Positions 23,435 to 36,500 of a stretch of 64,000 nt of DNA are shown piece by piece (positions within the stretch are counted from its first letter, which is position 1; each line of letters starts with the position of its first letter). The DNA comes from Petrosia ficiformis (lineage: Eukaryota > Porifera > Demospongiae > Haplosclerida > Petrosiidae). The notes beneath the pieces were generated by a model. The model was not told the DNA's origin, searched no databases, and saw nothing but the letters and a program-made list of their open reading frames with translations. Position numbers and translations under genes: made by a program. Location: contig OX345651.1 of the NCBI GenBank assembly GCA_947044365.1, positions 3,541,926 to 3,605,925 of the forward strand, written 5' to 3'.

Positions 23435-26400
23435 TTATCTTCTTTCCACAGACAGCACCTCAATGTGAAATATCAAATCAGCATTTGGTGGAATCGTAAG
23501 AAACGGTCAAGGAATATTAGTTAAAGTTTAGAACCAGTGTACTAAGAGAGGGGGTCACATGTTCAATACAAAGGTTGTGAATACTAATTACAGTGTGTAC
23601 AACAACACCAATTTTGGTAAACCACCCTTGTAGCAAATAATAACTTTAAACAAATGCTTACCTTTAAACACTCGCTATTTGGACAAGGAAGCCAATGACA
23701 TTTGGTACCCAGGAACCCAATCAATGCTCCTCCTAGATACTAAACTTAGATGGCTTCCTGTATAAAATGGCCAATTAATGACTGTTTGAAGGTAAGCCTT
23801 TGATTATCAAAATTGGTCACACACAGTGTTTTTGATAAGCTCATATGGCACACCATTATTTGGCACTGCACAGTTTTCTCTTTGGGTCAGTGGCGCAGTT
23901 AATTATGATTATATTGTCAGTAACAGATGTATTCTCAATGGCACACACACTAACCATTTTTGAGCCAATTTGGCCCAAGCTTCAAAAGTTATCAAAAACT
24001 CTGGTCACATATGTTTGTTATTATAAAAGTCACAAACTAAAACTCCAACTGGAGTGGGACAGATGCATGTATTAAAATTAAAATTTTAAAACATGTTTAC
24101 TACATCAGTAATTTAGTGTTACGTTGGTTAACTCTAACTACAACTAAAACACCATTTTAGAAAGATATTGTGACTTAATTATTACCAAACTAGAACTAAA
24201 TTGTAGTTTTACCGAACTAACTTAATCAAGTGAAACTATAAAAGAGTTATGCTATAACTATACCAAAAGTGGCAATATTGTCATACTAAAATGGTCATAC
24301 CAGAATAACACTAGAGTTCATTCACATTCACGATGACCTCAAAATTAGGATGTGTTGACTTTATATGTACAATGTACTATAGTGTAAAGTTTAATGTCGT
24401 ATGGTTAATACATGATTATTAGTGTTTTTGATAAGCTGATATGGCGTACCATTGACCCCCAAAGAGCTTCTTATTTGGCACTGAACAGTTTTCTCTTTGG
24501 GCCAGATGGCACAGTTAATTATGATTATATTGTAACTCAATAATGAAGTAATGGATTGAAATTTAACATACACAAACAAGAACAAGAAAGATAATTATAT
24601 GAAAATGGTGCAGGTACAAAAGATCGTTAGTCATTAGTGTTGCTTTAGTTTACAATAATGATCACTTTTAGTTATAGTATGACTAGTTTCTAAATCTTAT
24701 AGTTTAATTCTTGTTTAGTTTACTAAAATGGTTTTGGTTATAGTTAACTACAGTATACATTGTATGTCAATAAAATGTCACCATACAGCAACAGTAATTA
24801 CCTTAGTTCTATTGTAAGAAGTACTGTAGCATTCAATTGACAAGTACACCAGTTACTGTCAAAACTACTATTGAACTACTGTAGTGTGATAATGAAACTA
24901 TTGAGTAATTACTGTACTGTATGGTGACATTTTATTGACATATACTGTACCTATAATAGTGCTCATTATTGCCTAATTTTGATTTTTTATAGTTAATTTA
25001 GTTATAGATTTATAGTTTAATTACTAAAAGTGAAATTGCCTTACTAAAAGCTGTTTTAGTTATACATGTAGTTAACTAAAACAACACTAATTAAAACGTG
25101 TTTGTTTAGTATGGATATACTGCCTAAACTAATAGTATAATCAACAGCAAGGGGATTGGTTCAGTGGTACATGTATGAAATCAGTCAGTTACAAGAGTGA
25201 TGCCATCAAAGACTAAGATCACTTTGATACTGATTGAACCCTACCCTAAATGAACCACATAATGATATTCATGAGATTCTGATGACATAATAAGTTACAC
25301 TGGAATGTCTAGTGAATGTTTGATAATTACATACGAAGTATATGGGGAGCCTGTCAAGAGTAGTGATAATAGGTCATATGTCCAGCTGTTGGCTCACTAC
25401 TTCCACACCCCTGGCCCTGGTTACTACATAGTGACATAAAAAGGATATTTCCATGCATCAAATCCAGTTCTACCGTATCCTAGTGCAGCTGCAATATACA
25501 ACTTTGCCCGCTCACCAACTTTCATTGATAGACAACCATAGTCCCAGCCTACATAATAAAACAAGAAAAACTATATGTGACAATGATAAGAAATCAGTCA
25601 ATTGGGAAATAAAAATTGATAAAATGGTTACCTTCAAACAATCGCTATTCAACTGTTAGACTGTAGGAAGCTGATTAAATCTAGGTGGAGCAAATACTGC
25701 TCGTCCTGGTTACCAATTATAATTGGCAAACTAGACAAATAGAAGGCAACTGAACATTAATTACATCATTTACATGTACATAGTAGTTCATTACTATTAC
25801 ACAATTCATGACAGTTGTCTATTACTATTACACAATTGTGTACTACTATTACTATTACACAGTCCTGTATTACTATTACTATTACACAGTTGTTTATTAC
25901 TATTTTACTATTACTATTAACCAATTGTTTATTACTATTACACAATTGTGATTACTGATACACAGTCCTGTATTACTATTACTATTACTATTAACCAATT
26001 GTTTATTACTATTACTGATACACAGTCGTGTATTACTATTACATACAAAAGTATTCTTTACATAATATATCAAACAAAACAACCACTGTTACTTGTTGTA
26101 GTAGCTGTTTAGAACACATCAAAAAAATTAAGTATATGATTTTCAGTGCAAGAACTAAGCTGCTGTTATGAACTGGAGTCTAAAGCAGAAGTATTGGAGG
26201 AGTACTTGTTTTGGAAATACTCACTAAGTATATTGTGTTTTAAATACAATATTTAGGACTACAAACATTCTAATACAAATACATGTATAATACACTTTAA
26301 ATGGATTATAATACAAATAATTACTGTATTTGTAATTGTGTTTCTTACACTTTCTATTTCCTATAAACTATTGACTTTTCAAAAATAGGAAGTTAAGTAC

Positions 26401-28239
26401 ACATGATATCAGGATACGTGACTATTATATATATTTAGTTTCTAAAAGATGGAATAAGACAAATGACATCACTCTGAGCGAACTATTTTACGTTCAATGC
26501 TGGAACATCACTCTACTAACTTGATGTCTTCATGTCCACGATTATATATTACTGTTCGTTCCATTACTATTATATGTATCTTAGTTTTATGGTCCACAGG
26601 GCAATCCCCATGATGGTTTGATGCATGTTTATATATATATATATGTTTGTATCACATACGCGACTATGCGTTGTATACATTGTTGCATCTTTCTGAATGC
26701 TTGGTCAATTAATGGCTACAGACTACATAGGAACTTTTAGGTAGAAAGAAGGTTCTAATAAGCACAAGAAACAGCTACTGTAGCAAAGAGACATCATAAA
26801 AATGATGCAAGAATCTTTAAAAAGTAAGAAAAACAAATAGTCATGACAGGTTATGGAGCTTTTGACATTGGGTTGGAACCATCGAAAGACTGTGACTTCA
26901 GTTTCACCAAGGACCTAGTATTCAGAGTATACAGAAAGATGGAGACACTAGCAATGAGTTAGAGCTGCCATAAAGCAATCATACAGATACCTTTTATGGC
27001 CCATAGGGCCATCCCTATAATTGCTTTCCACGAGGTTGAATCTATGTATGTATACCTGCATCACTTACACGAGCAAGTATGCGTTGTATATGTAGTTAAG
27101 GAAGTTGCATAATACAGGGGACTCGGTCAATTAATGGGCGTGGCACGCAATAGAACACGCACTTGAGCTCTACAACCAGCAGAAAGAAAGCTGCTTGTAG
27201 CTTACGTTGAAACTGGAACTAATAGCTAGCTATTATATCTGAAATATATTCCTAAAGTTCTACAAGATCTTTAAAAGGTAAGGAGAGTAGATAATCAAAA
27301 TAATAACTATAGTAGGCTGTCCTGTTTCAGGCATGATGAAGTCAGCCTTGATTACTGAATGCTGGACACCACAAAGCAATTATAGGGATACTTTTTCTCA
27401 ATATATCTTGTTACTCATATATTTTGTTTTAAAATACGTATTACTATTACTATTACATGAAAACATGTAACCAGTACTATTACTATTACCTCATGTCTAG
27501 ATGATTTCTCAAGTGACTGATTTTCTCAAACGTTCATACATAAAGTGGGCCACATAATTACATCAGGGTTTTAGTAACAACTTTAACTTACTAGGTGTGT
27601 ATATAGGTACATGTACTAATTGAAAATAACAGTTGAAGAGGGTAACCTTGAAGGTTTCTTTGACTTTTAAGAATAGTTTCAATCCTCTCAAGAGGCCTAT
27701 AAACCATCCACCTCATGTCTGTTATAATCATGATTATGTACCAATAAGATAGTAGGTTCATAGAGATAGAGGTGAGGGAATATCAGACTACTCAGTACTC
27801 ACCAGACTTAGAGGTGAAGTACTGTGTAGTGATAATCAAAACAAAATTGACCTTTTGTGTTGGGGTCAGTTTTTTTAACTAAGACTTAACAGATGGTATT
27901 CTAACCTTGTATTACTTCTCCAATGCCTACTGTAAAAGTGAAAGGTTGTCCAGCTGTTCCTCTAGTGCTATATGTATGTGTGGAGAGAGAGAGGGAGAGA
28001 GGGAGAGAGAAAGAGAGAGAGAGAGAGGTATGGGTAAAGTAGTACATAGATGACAACCAAATTTTATAACTTGTAACAACCATTTCTATCTATTTACACT
28101 TTCATAAGTGAGAATAGAAAACAGGAACCATTTATTAAACATGGGGCAGTCCAATAAAATGACAATATGACATCAGGAGAGCAACTTGATTGTACTGTTA
28201 GGACATTGATAAATGATACATATATCTATATATTATAAG

Positions 28240-28322
<83 letters not shown>

Positions 28323-28500
28323 ATTATATAACAACAAGTTTGAAATTCTTATTTTACCTCCAAAATTCCACTGGTGGATTACCGTCGACTTCGCCAGTAC
28401 AATGAACAGTTACTCTATCATTTACTCGAATGTCGTCACCTGCACCTTGTTGTATAATTTCCTTCTTGAGTCCAGCTTGTAAAGTTATTAACTCTGCCAT
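23435..28500 (-). CDS. FKBP-type peptidyl-prolyl cis-trans isomerase, cytosolic, single domain
   Basis: Small FKBP that isomerises X-Pro peptide bonds and, by family, binds FK506/rapamycin. Exons on the minus strand: 28500-28358, 27967-27906, 25548-25449, 23495-23435; 121 aa, near FKBP12's 108. Landmarks in order: DRVTVHCTGEVDG, EFWSTRGTAGQPFTFTVG, GEVIQGWDYG (pocket Val-Ile and Trp), GYGRTGFDAWKIPPNADLIF, HIEVLSV. The FWST and GFDAW forms are closer to the FKBP12/FKBP20 type of plants and protists than to vertebrate FKBP12 (from memory). An in-frame stop precedes ATG 28500-28498 and there is no signal peptide, so it should be cytosolic. Exon phases are 2, 1 and 2. Intron 3 is a U12 AT-AC intron. 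Intron 1 holds a long (TA)n run (about 28240-28320); intron 2 holds two tandem family F elements. Head-to-head with P3H. Confidence 0.92.
23824..24003. mobile_element. MITE family B copy
   Basis: CAGTGTTTTTGATAAGCTC to GTTATCAAAAACTCTG, about 180 bp with an internal deletion compared with 15239-15474. Lies in the U12 intron of the FKBP gene. Confidence 0.7.
24314..24635. mobile_element. Chimeric family A / family B element
   Basis: A family A copy is interrupted at ACATGATTAT by 24421-24531, the 5' half of a family B element, and resumes at TTGTAACTCAATAATGAAG. Both families carry ATGATTATA-TTGT-like text at the right junction. Confidence 0.7.
24636..25091. mobile_element. Family L element with nested family C element
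   Basis: Ends TTAGTGTTGCTTTAGTTTA and AGTTAACTAAAACAACACTAA are inverted. A family C MITE (24751-24949) sits inside. Related ends are at 14248-14303 and 63315-63545. Confidence 0.65.
25175..25415. mobile_element. MITE family N copy
   Basis: Right end GGCTCACTACTTCCACACCC. The left end is diverged (GAAATCAGTCAGTTAC). It lies immediately 3' of FKBP exon 3 in the U12 intron. Confidence 0.45.
25795..26050. repeat. TTACTA/ACACAATTG microsatellite
   Basis: Irregular (ATTACT)n with interspersed ACACAATTGT and ACACAGTCCTG units, in FKBP intron 2. Confidence 0.85.
26600..26990. mobile_element. MITE family F copy, diverged
   Basis: GGGCAATCCCCATGATGG at left and ATAAAGCAATCATACAGAT at right. Internal ACTATGCGTTGTATACATTG matches the two other copies. 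It lies directly before the next copy. Confidence 0.6.
27009..27389. mobile_element. MITE family F copy
   Basis: CATCCCTATAATTGCTTT and, inverted, AAAGCAATTATAGGGAT. Interior text such as AACTGGAACTAATAGCTAGC is shared with 53183-53581 at high identity. Confidence 0.75.
27981..28028. repeat. GA-repeat
   Basis: A (GA)n/GGGAGAGA purine tract in FKBP intron 1, just upstream of exon 2 in transcription; on the transcribed sense strand it is a pyrimidine tract near the acceptor. Confidence 0.85.
28237..28320. repeat. (TA)n microsatellite
   Basis: About 80 bp of nearly pure TA in FKBP intron 1. Confidence 0.95.
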
Positions 28501-28675
28501 GACACAGGTTTGCACATTAGACAATCTTCTTTATCGAAAATTATACACCCCCAGACGGCCAGCCCCCGAACCAGTTTGCCGTAAATTGAAAATTCATTCT
28601 ATTAATAGAAACTTTTGACGACAATGAAACAAAAGATTATGAATTATTCATGAGCGGACAAGTGCACCAATTCCA
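28501..28675. promoter_or_regulatory. Putative bidirectional FKBP / P3H promoter
   Basis: Only 175 bp separate the divergent start codons at 28500 (-) and 28676 (+). It contains a locally GC-rich block CCCCCAGACGGCCAGCCCCC and a CCAAT at 28667-28671. No TATA box is convincing. Shared control is inferred from spacing only. Confidence 0.5.
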
Positions 28676-31600
28676 ATGGAGAACCAAGTGTTAAAAATGC
28701 TATTTTTCATTCTATTGCTGATATCGTTATCTATTGGTGAAAATAGTGATTTACCAATTAGGTACGATGAACCATATGCAAAAGGAGTCGATGCTTATTA
28801 CAATGATGAATGGTTGCAGGTGATTGAAAATATGAACCATGCTGTAAGAGATTACAAAGAGATATCTAAAGCAAGAGAGAAATGTTTTGATGAATGTAGA
28901 GACCAGGCTGTTGATATTCCTCCAAATTATACCGAAGACAATGAGTTGCATTTCTATCATGGAGTTGTGCAACGTGCAACCTGTATTCAGAAATGTAAAG
29001 GTAAATCTCATGATGATGAGGTTTCATCGTCATACAAAATGGAACAGAACTTGGAGTTAGGAGAGGTATACAATTACATTCAAATATCTCTTTTCAAGGT
29101 CAGTATTTTGCATAGATTTCATGTAGAACCTCTGATAAAAGACACCCTGAAATTATATTTTCTACAAGTGTTTTTACCAAAATTCATGTGGCTAACGGGG
29201 AAGCTGGAATAGTACAAGTTGCTAATATTAACCAACACCCCAGGACCGACAGCTTTACATCCCCTCCAAAGGATGTGGGGATGAACATCTCATTTTGAGG
29301 GTGGAGCTGAGCTCATGGGCAAAAAAAAACCTGCACCTAGTGGAGTTCGAACCTGCAACCTTTAGATTGCAGGCCAGCACTTTAACCAATAGGCCACTAA
29401 TACACTCCTGATTTAAGGATATGCAGCTTCATACTCTTGTCTCTGTCTTATTAAATACTTTTCCATTAATCACATTTATTTTAAACGACACTTCCACTAG
29501 TTCCAAGGTGACCATTTATTTTCAATTATTATTGTCTGCTGTATGTTCTGAGATACCCAATTCAGGAGATGACTGATAAAAAAAAATTTTAAAGGGAAGT
29601 ACACAAAACTCCCATGCAAATTGTTGAACTTGACTTATAGAATAAATCATAGATTGTATATATTGTACACAAAACATATTCAAATATTATTTATAATGTG
29701 AGAGAAATTATTCTTTACTTTCAGGAAAATAGAATTCCAGAAGCAGTTTCCTATGCGACCACACACAGTTACCTAGATCCTCATGATTCTTCAGCTCAGA
29801 CTAACTTGCAATTTTATGAGGCAAGAAATGATATTCCAAAAGAACATTTTAAACCTCTGGAGAGCAAAGCATACCGAGATTTGTATGAGGAGGGACAGAG
29901 TTTGTACAACAAAGAAAAGTTTGAGGAGATGGTAGAGAAATTTGAACTGTCTTTGAAAGAGTTGTACATTGAGTTAGAGAAATGCAGGTTAGATATAATA
30001 CTTGAATGAAGATATACGGAATAACTGTTTGAGAGTCCATTAACGGATAGTTTGTCTGAATAAACAAAAACAATATACTTAAAAACACAAGAATAGCAGA
30101 TCTAATATAAATTATTGAATACATGTACAATTACACACTATTACATGTATATACTAGTATGTAGCATGGTGTGTGTGTATTAGTACTAAAAGGAATTCAC
30201 ATTCACCATTGCCTTAGAAAAATGTTCATAACTTTAATTTGGAATGACCTACAATTTTTTTTATCTACATCATTTACATATAATTATTCTTCCCATTCTT
30301 TTTTGTGTGTCAAATTTCAATCCATTGCTTCATTATTAAGTTACAATAGTAATCATGTATTAACCTTATGACATTAAACTGTATACTCTCTTACCTATAA
30401 AGTCATTAAAACCTTATTTTAAGATCATCATGAATATGAATAGTGTGTTATGTGTATTAGTACTAGTAACCAGTACTATTTAATTTTATTTGTTTCAGGA
30501 CTTCGTGTGAAGGCCTAATGCAGTTCAAAGATAGTTTAGAATTATCAAAAGCACTAAGTTCTTTATACATAACTGTATTGGAATGCAAACATTCATGTTT
30601 GGACAAGCTAGGAGGATTTCGTCAAGATTATGACAATATAAATTTTTTTGGTTCGTATTTTCACCATCTTCAGTACGGATATTTCAAAAGTGAGTTATAT
30701 ATAGTTGTGTCATTTGCGTGACTGTGGAAGTGTGGATACAAAAAAGGACTTTTAGATATTTAATCAAATGCTTAGCTACTTTTAAACATCTGCTATTTGA
30801 TGATTTTGACCATTTTGTAATGGTAACCAAGTAAATTTGGTATCCGGGAAGAGAAACTATTGTTCCACTCAAATATTATATTATGTTGTCGTCCTGGTCA
30901 ATTATCTGAATAGCAATTGTTATTATCCAAATGTCCCCCATCTACAGTCACAAAACTTATTATGTCTGTAGATATTTTGTAAGATATTCAATTCATTGAA
31001 GTGGCCACTCAGTTTTAATTACTGAGATTATTCAACATTGAACAGAACACGGACATTGTTCAGTGTTAATGACTAGCCAGTTTCACCCAGTACAAAAATA
31101 CAGTTTCAAAAATATATTGTCTCATTGAAGTTTTTCTGACAGATCAGGTTCAGCCTTCTGTGAAGTTAATATAATAATTACACGTATAACTCATACAGCC
31201 TGAGTATATGTCAATAAAATGTCACCATACAGTAACAGTAATTTCCTTGTCTACTGTCAGTATGGTACAGTATTTACTGTCTTACTGCTGTGGTGTTGAA
31301 TTGACAAGTATACCAATTACTGTTAAAACTACTGTTGAACTACTGTAGTGTGAAATGAAACTGCTGAGTAACTTGATTACTGTACTGTACGGTGACTTTT
31401 TATTTTCATATACTGTATATTGTTTAATTATAAGTTAATGAGGATATTCCTGCACAAGCACTTGCCGCTAGAACAGTAACCAGCTCAACAGGCTGAGCAC
31501 TGCATCAATGCGTCTTCAAAACATGGCCGCCACATGCAGAGCATTATGAGCAACTAGTATTAATGACAAGTACATGTATCTCCAGAGCCAGACTTAAGCT

Positions 31601-33271
31601 CTACCCAATAGGCAAATGCCACACTCCCATAATCTGATTACTCCAGAGCCTCACAAGATAACAAATCACCTGGCATCTTGTTAAATATTATTATATCTGT
31701 TAATCTAAACCTGTTGATTGGCCAGCTGTCTTGATATTACAAGTGACATATGCAGTACTATTTTGTTAAACATTACTACATGTAGTTATTATATCTCTTG
31801 ATCATCCAGCTGTCTTGATATTACAAGTGACATGTGCATTATTAAGTACATATTGGTATAGCCTCATACCCATGCTCTTCAGCCAGATGGCAAACCTGGA
31901 TTCAATTGTTGCACATGTGCTAGTTAATTTCTCATATTGAAGGGCGTCTGTGAACTATCATAGCCTTCTGTTTCTGTTTACCTGAAAATTTGTAATATAA
32001 TAAATATGGTTTGTTTCCATCAAGCAATCTCTGTTTCAGTATAGCACCTTGGATCACCTGATTTTGTTCAAAACCAGGAGCAGATCTTGTCTGTGTTATT
32101 GTGTACTACAAACTGACACACCCTTTAGTGACCATGTGTTATTCTGCATGTTAACTAACGCATGTGCAAACAGTTGAATACAGGGTCTTTTCTCCACCAT
32201 CTTAAGAGCCTGAGTATGAGGCTAGTGTTGGTATAGAATTCCACATTGTCAAACTACATTGTGTACCAAGTATTCTAATTGAGATATATATTCTATGCAA
32301 AATGCATGTTTTATATGCACTTCAAAAAAATTAAATTGGCACAGTATGCTATTAAATGGGTGTGGCAGAATAAAATAAGGGTGTGTCAGTTGTGGTACTA
32401 TCAGTATTGATACTTGGAGTCTTGGATCACTCGTATCAAGTGTTTAGTACAGTACTGCAACAAAACAATAGAAACATTGTAATATAACCCAATCTATTGT
32501 CTGTTGTATAGCTACAATATATCTTATTGTTATTCATGTCAGTAGCTGTCTCCACTTGTCTCCATTCTGTCTAGTGCATTTGTATATAAAGACAACCTTT
32601 TTATTCTCTCCTCTCTCAGTCTCTCTCTCTCCAACTCTAATTTATACAATATTGTTGTTTTAGAAGCTACTCCATTCAAAGTCTCAACACTAACCAACTA
32701 TAGTCTCTGTTCGCATTAATTCTCAAAATTACAATGTAATGACTTTATATGTAATATAGTAATGTCATAAGGTTAATACATGATTATACTGTAACTTAAT
32801 AATGAAGCAATGAATTGAAATTTGACACACGTGTACACACAAAAAAGAACAGGATGGATAATTATATGAAAGTAGTGGAAATGAAAAGATTCTTGGTCAT
32901 TTCGATTATCCAAACTAAAGTCATGAATATTTGTCTGAGCTCAAAGTTAACATAAATGACCTTTTTTTCATTGTCCAAACAGTAAATCAAGTTCCTAAAG
33001 CAGTCCAAGCATTAACAACGCACAGAAGAATTGAACCAAAGAATGAGATAGCTCGAATGAATGCTGCCTATATGAAACAGCTACCTGGTATAACTCAGAA
33101 GAATTTTGTGGAAAGAGAGGTGAAGGAAATGCCATTTGTACACTATTAATATTATATTTGTACTAAGAATAGTGAATTGAAGTCTGTTAGTTCAGTTGTA
33201 CAATTCATGTACTTAATTGGAAATCATAATTTCTGATATATCTACTACCAAATGCAAAATATGCCTTTTAT

Positions 33272-33320
<49 letters not shown>

Positions 33321-33476
33321 CATCACCCCCAAAGAGTTGTACCATGGCGCTCCCCCACCCTTTACTTTCATTTATGCTGTTTTATAACACTGATTGAACA
33401 TTGTTGACCAAATAACATGTACCACTGATGCACTGCCCCCACCCTTAATATTTATCCTGGGGAAAATACTGATTAC

Positions 33477-33516
<40 letters not shown>

Positions 33517-36500
33517 GTTATTGTTATTGTTTACATTACTCTCTTTGAACTCACAGGATAGTAAACCTCTTCTGGATAAGCTTGAAGAAGAAAACAAGTT
33601 AATAGAGATTCTGAGACGATTTTCTCGACAATTAGATGAAGGAGAAGATAAGAAAGAAGAAGAAGATAAAAATGATATGACACTAGTGAGCACAACATAC
33701 TTGCAGCCACCGACTACACGCTACAGGAGGGGGTGCAAGAGGAGTGATCTCCCTCCTCTAGTACTGTGAATGTAAAATTAGTATTAATCCAGTATTGTAC
33801 TAATCATACTCTGTACATACTAAGTTAATTGGTGCCTTTCGTTATTCTTAATTTTCTGTACTATGCATTGGATGGGGGACATGTTGCTCCATTATTCAAC
33901 CCCTTGGGCTGCTTATGTAGCTCATCGGCTAATCCTATCAACTTGCTGGCCAACCCCATCCCCCCAAAAACATTGTACATTACATCATCCTACTTCATTT
34001 CACTATTAACTGACATTTATTTCTCAGCTTGAAGAGGATTTTAAGAGTTTTCCTGTAATTGTTGGTGGAGAAGAGACAAAGGATCAGGAGGTGATGAAGA
34101 ATCAAGAGGAGCCGCAGGATCAAGAGAAGGAGAATATAGAAGAACAAGCTACTGAAAATGTAGGTTCAAATTTTTGATTTAATAAACTGTCAGGTGATGA
34201 GATCCAAGCGATCTGATTGGCTATGATTTGGGGAGATGTGATAACATAACAAAAAGTAGATGATTGATCACAATATTTACTTTAATTCCTTTTTATGCCC
34301 TAATAGTATTTAATATTCAACTACATGTATACTGTTACTTCATAACTAACAGCATGTCAAGCCCAATGTTCATCTTAACAGACTGTCAGTGTATTTGAAA
34401 TGTCTGTTCACATTTAAAATTACCTCAACATTTGGTTGCAATGACTTTATATGTTCATACTGTAACTCAATAATGAAGTAACGAATTGAAAATTGACATA
34501 CACACGAAAGATAATTATATGAAAATGGTCCAGGAAAAAAGATTGTTGGTCATTCCAAACTAAAGTTAGGAACATTTTACTGAGGTTATGATGACATGAA
34601 TGACTTGTGTGATTGAGCAATACAGAGATACATGTATATATGTATGCATATTTTTTTTAGATGACTATATTAGAAACTCCTGCAAATCACAGTGGCGTAG
34701 AAAGAATAGTCGCTGATGGTGTATTGACACCAAATCAATGTAGACAATTACTAGATCTAGCTCAAGTGAGTAAGTGTATGTTTGTTTATATAGGCCCATT
34801 GGAGGGGAGGGGGTAAGGATAAATAATCCAAGGCCCTTATATACTGTTCAGTTCTAGGAGGGCCCTAAGGATTGTGAATGTAACTGATTTGTCTGAATAA
34901 TAAGTACCATTTTATACATGTATGTAAAAAAATGGCCACACCCCTCAAAGATAATTAATTAGCAAACATGTTTGCATGCTTCTCGTGCAGTATTTTATGA
35001 GGAGACTGAAATATAGTAGTTGGACCCCTGTAGAAGAATATGGACCTCTTATACATGTACATTGGTTTGTATTATCAGGAGCTTATGAGTGGCAAAGCTG
35101 TGAAGGAGTGTCCAACACTAGAACACATATTTTTACCTTACCCATGACAGGTAAACTGCCTAGATTGCACTGTGAACTGAGAGGGTGGGGCCATTTGCTA
35201 TGTGATAGATTCTCTTTGTCTCATCAGCCCTGTAATTATAATACCATATAAGGAGACTTAAACCATACATAAGTATAACAAAATACATGTATGTAGCGTG
35301 TAGCTGTACATATACTTATGTATCAGAGAGTACAGTAGTACTCTCTATGTAGGGATGGCACGGAAAAAAAATGGCCACCCATATATTTCAATTGCAAGTG
35401 ATAAGCTGAAATCTCTGGTAATATATACAAATAAGTTTCTATACACACATGCCTGTTCATATCTAGTGTTTATATGACTACCAACACCTTCTAGATGGCC
35501 AAAGATTGTCGTTAAGGTAGAGAACCGGCGAGTGGCAAAACTGGCAAAATCTTATTATTAATAATATTATTTTCCAGACAAATCATTTTTTTGTTTGTTG
35601 AACTATCACAATGATTCTAGCACCATTCCAGTCGTATTCATAGTAAAATTCTGGTCTGAAAGTAGCAAGATGATATCTTCAGATACTATGAAAGAAGAGA
35701 GTTTCAACGACTACGAAGAATTGACCTCGAATTGGACGCCATTTTCGTAGGTGTCAAGTCACATGGAATTTAATTGCGCATGGGCATTTGTATACTCAGA
35801 ACGTGGAAGCTGAAAAGGAGAAAGTCATAAGCATAGTAATAAAATGTGCGAGCAAACAATAATGAATATAAGTATTAAGCCATTGTATAGTAATATTATA
35901 TACTATGATAACATTGGAATGCCATTTGGTTGATATAGTGACTGACACTACTTCTTGTATGACTGCAGATACTGCTGTAATTGAAATAGTATATAGGCAT
36001 CATCTGTAAGTGAAAGAGAATGATAATCAATTCATAAATAATTGATATATAAAAAAGACTAACCTTCATTGATGAATAAACTTTACTGCATTTATGATTG
36101 AATGATTTCATATATATGACTTACACCAGTATTTCTTCAATGTACAAAAAATATTCACACCATTCAGGAAAAAAAACACTGAAAACAAGAATAATAAAAA
36201 CATTTCCAATAAAAATGAAAGATGTAGGGATGTCAAAACCCAAAAAGCATGCGAACAAGGTTAGGTGGGACCCAAAATTAAACAAACCACTTCCATATAA
36301 CCCTACATAAGTACTTACATCACTATTAAAAAAAATACAAAGAGCTGTACTTATGTAGGGTTATATGGAAGTGGTTTGTTTAATTTTGGGTCCCACCTAA
36401 CCTTGTTCGCATGCTTTTTGGGTTTTGACATCCCTACATCTTCTTTCATTTTTATTGGAAATGTTTTTATTATTCTTGTAGGGTATATGAACTATGGAAG

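Larger units (their letters stand above)
23496..25448 (-). other. U12-type AT-AC intron in the FKBP gene
   Basis: On the minus strand the intron starts ATATCCTTT (25448-25440), a full match to the U12 5' splice site. It ends with branch site TTCCTTGAC (23514-23506) and terminal AC (23497-23496), branch adenosine about 11 nt upstream. No AG acceptor exists near the junction. The AT-AC junction joins GATGCATGGAA to GATTCCACC, restoring FDAWKIPPNADL exactly. Its 1953 nt include MITEs of families B, A, C, L and N. Confidence 0.92.

Noticed and set aside
27901..28083. Minus-strand 60-codon frame reading SLSLSFSLPLSLS
   Set aside because: Translation of a GA repeat joined to FKBP exon 2; only 27906-27967 is coding.
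34976..35251. 91-codon plus-strand frame in P3H intron 7
   Set aside because: No family similarity recognised and it lies wholly within an intron whose flanking exons join in phase.
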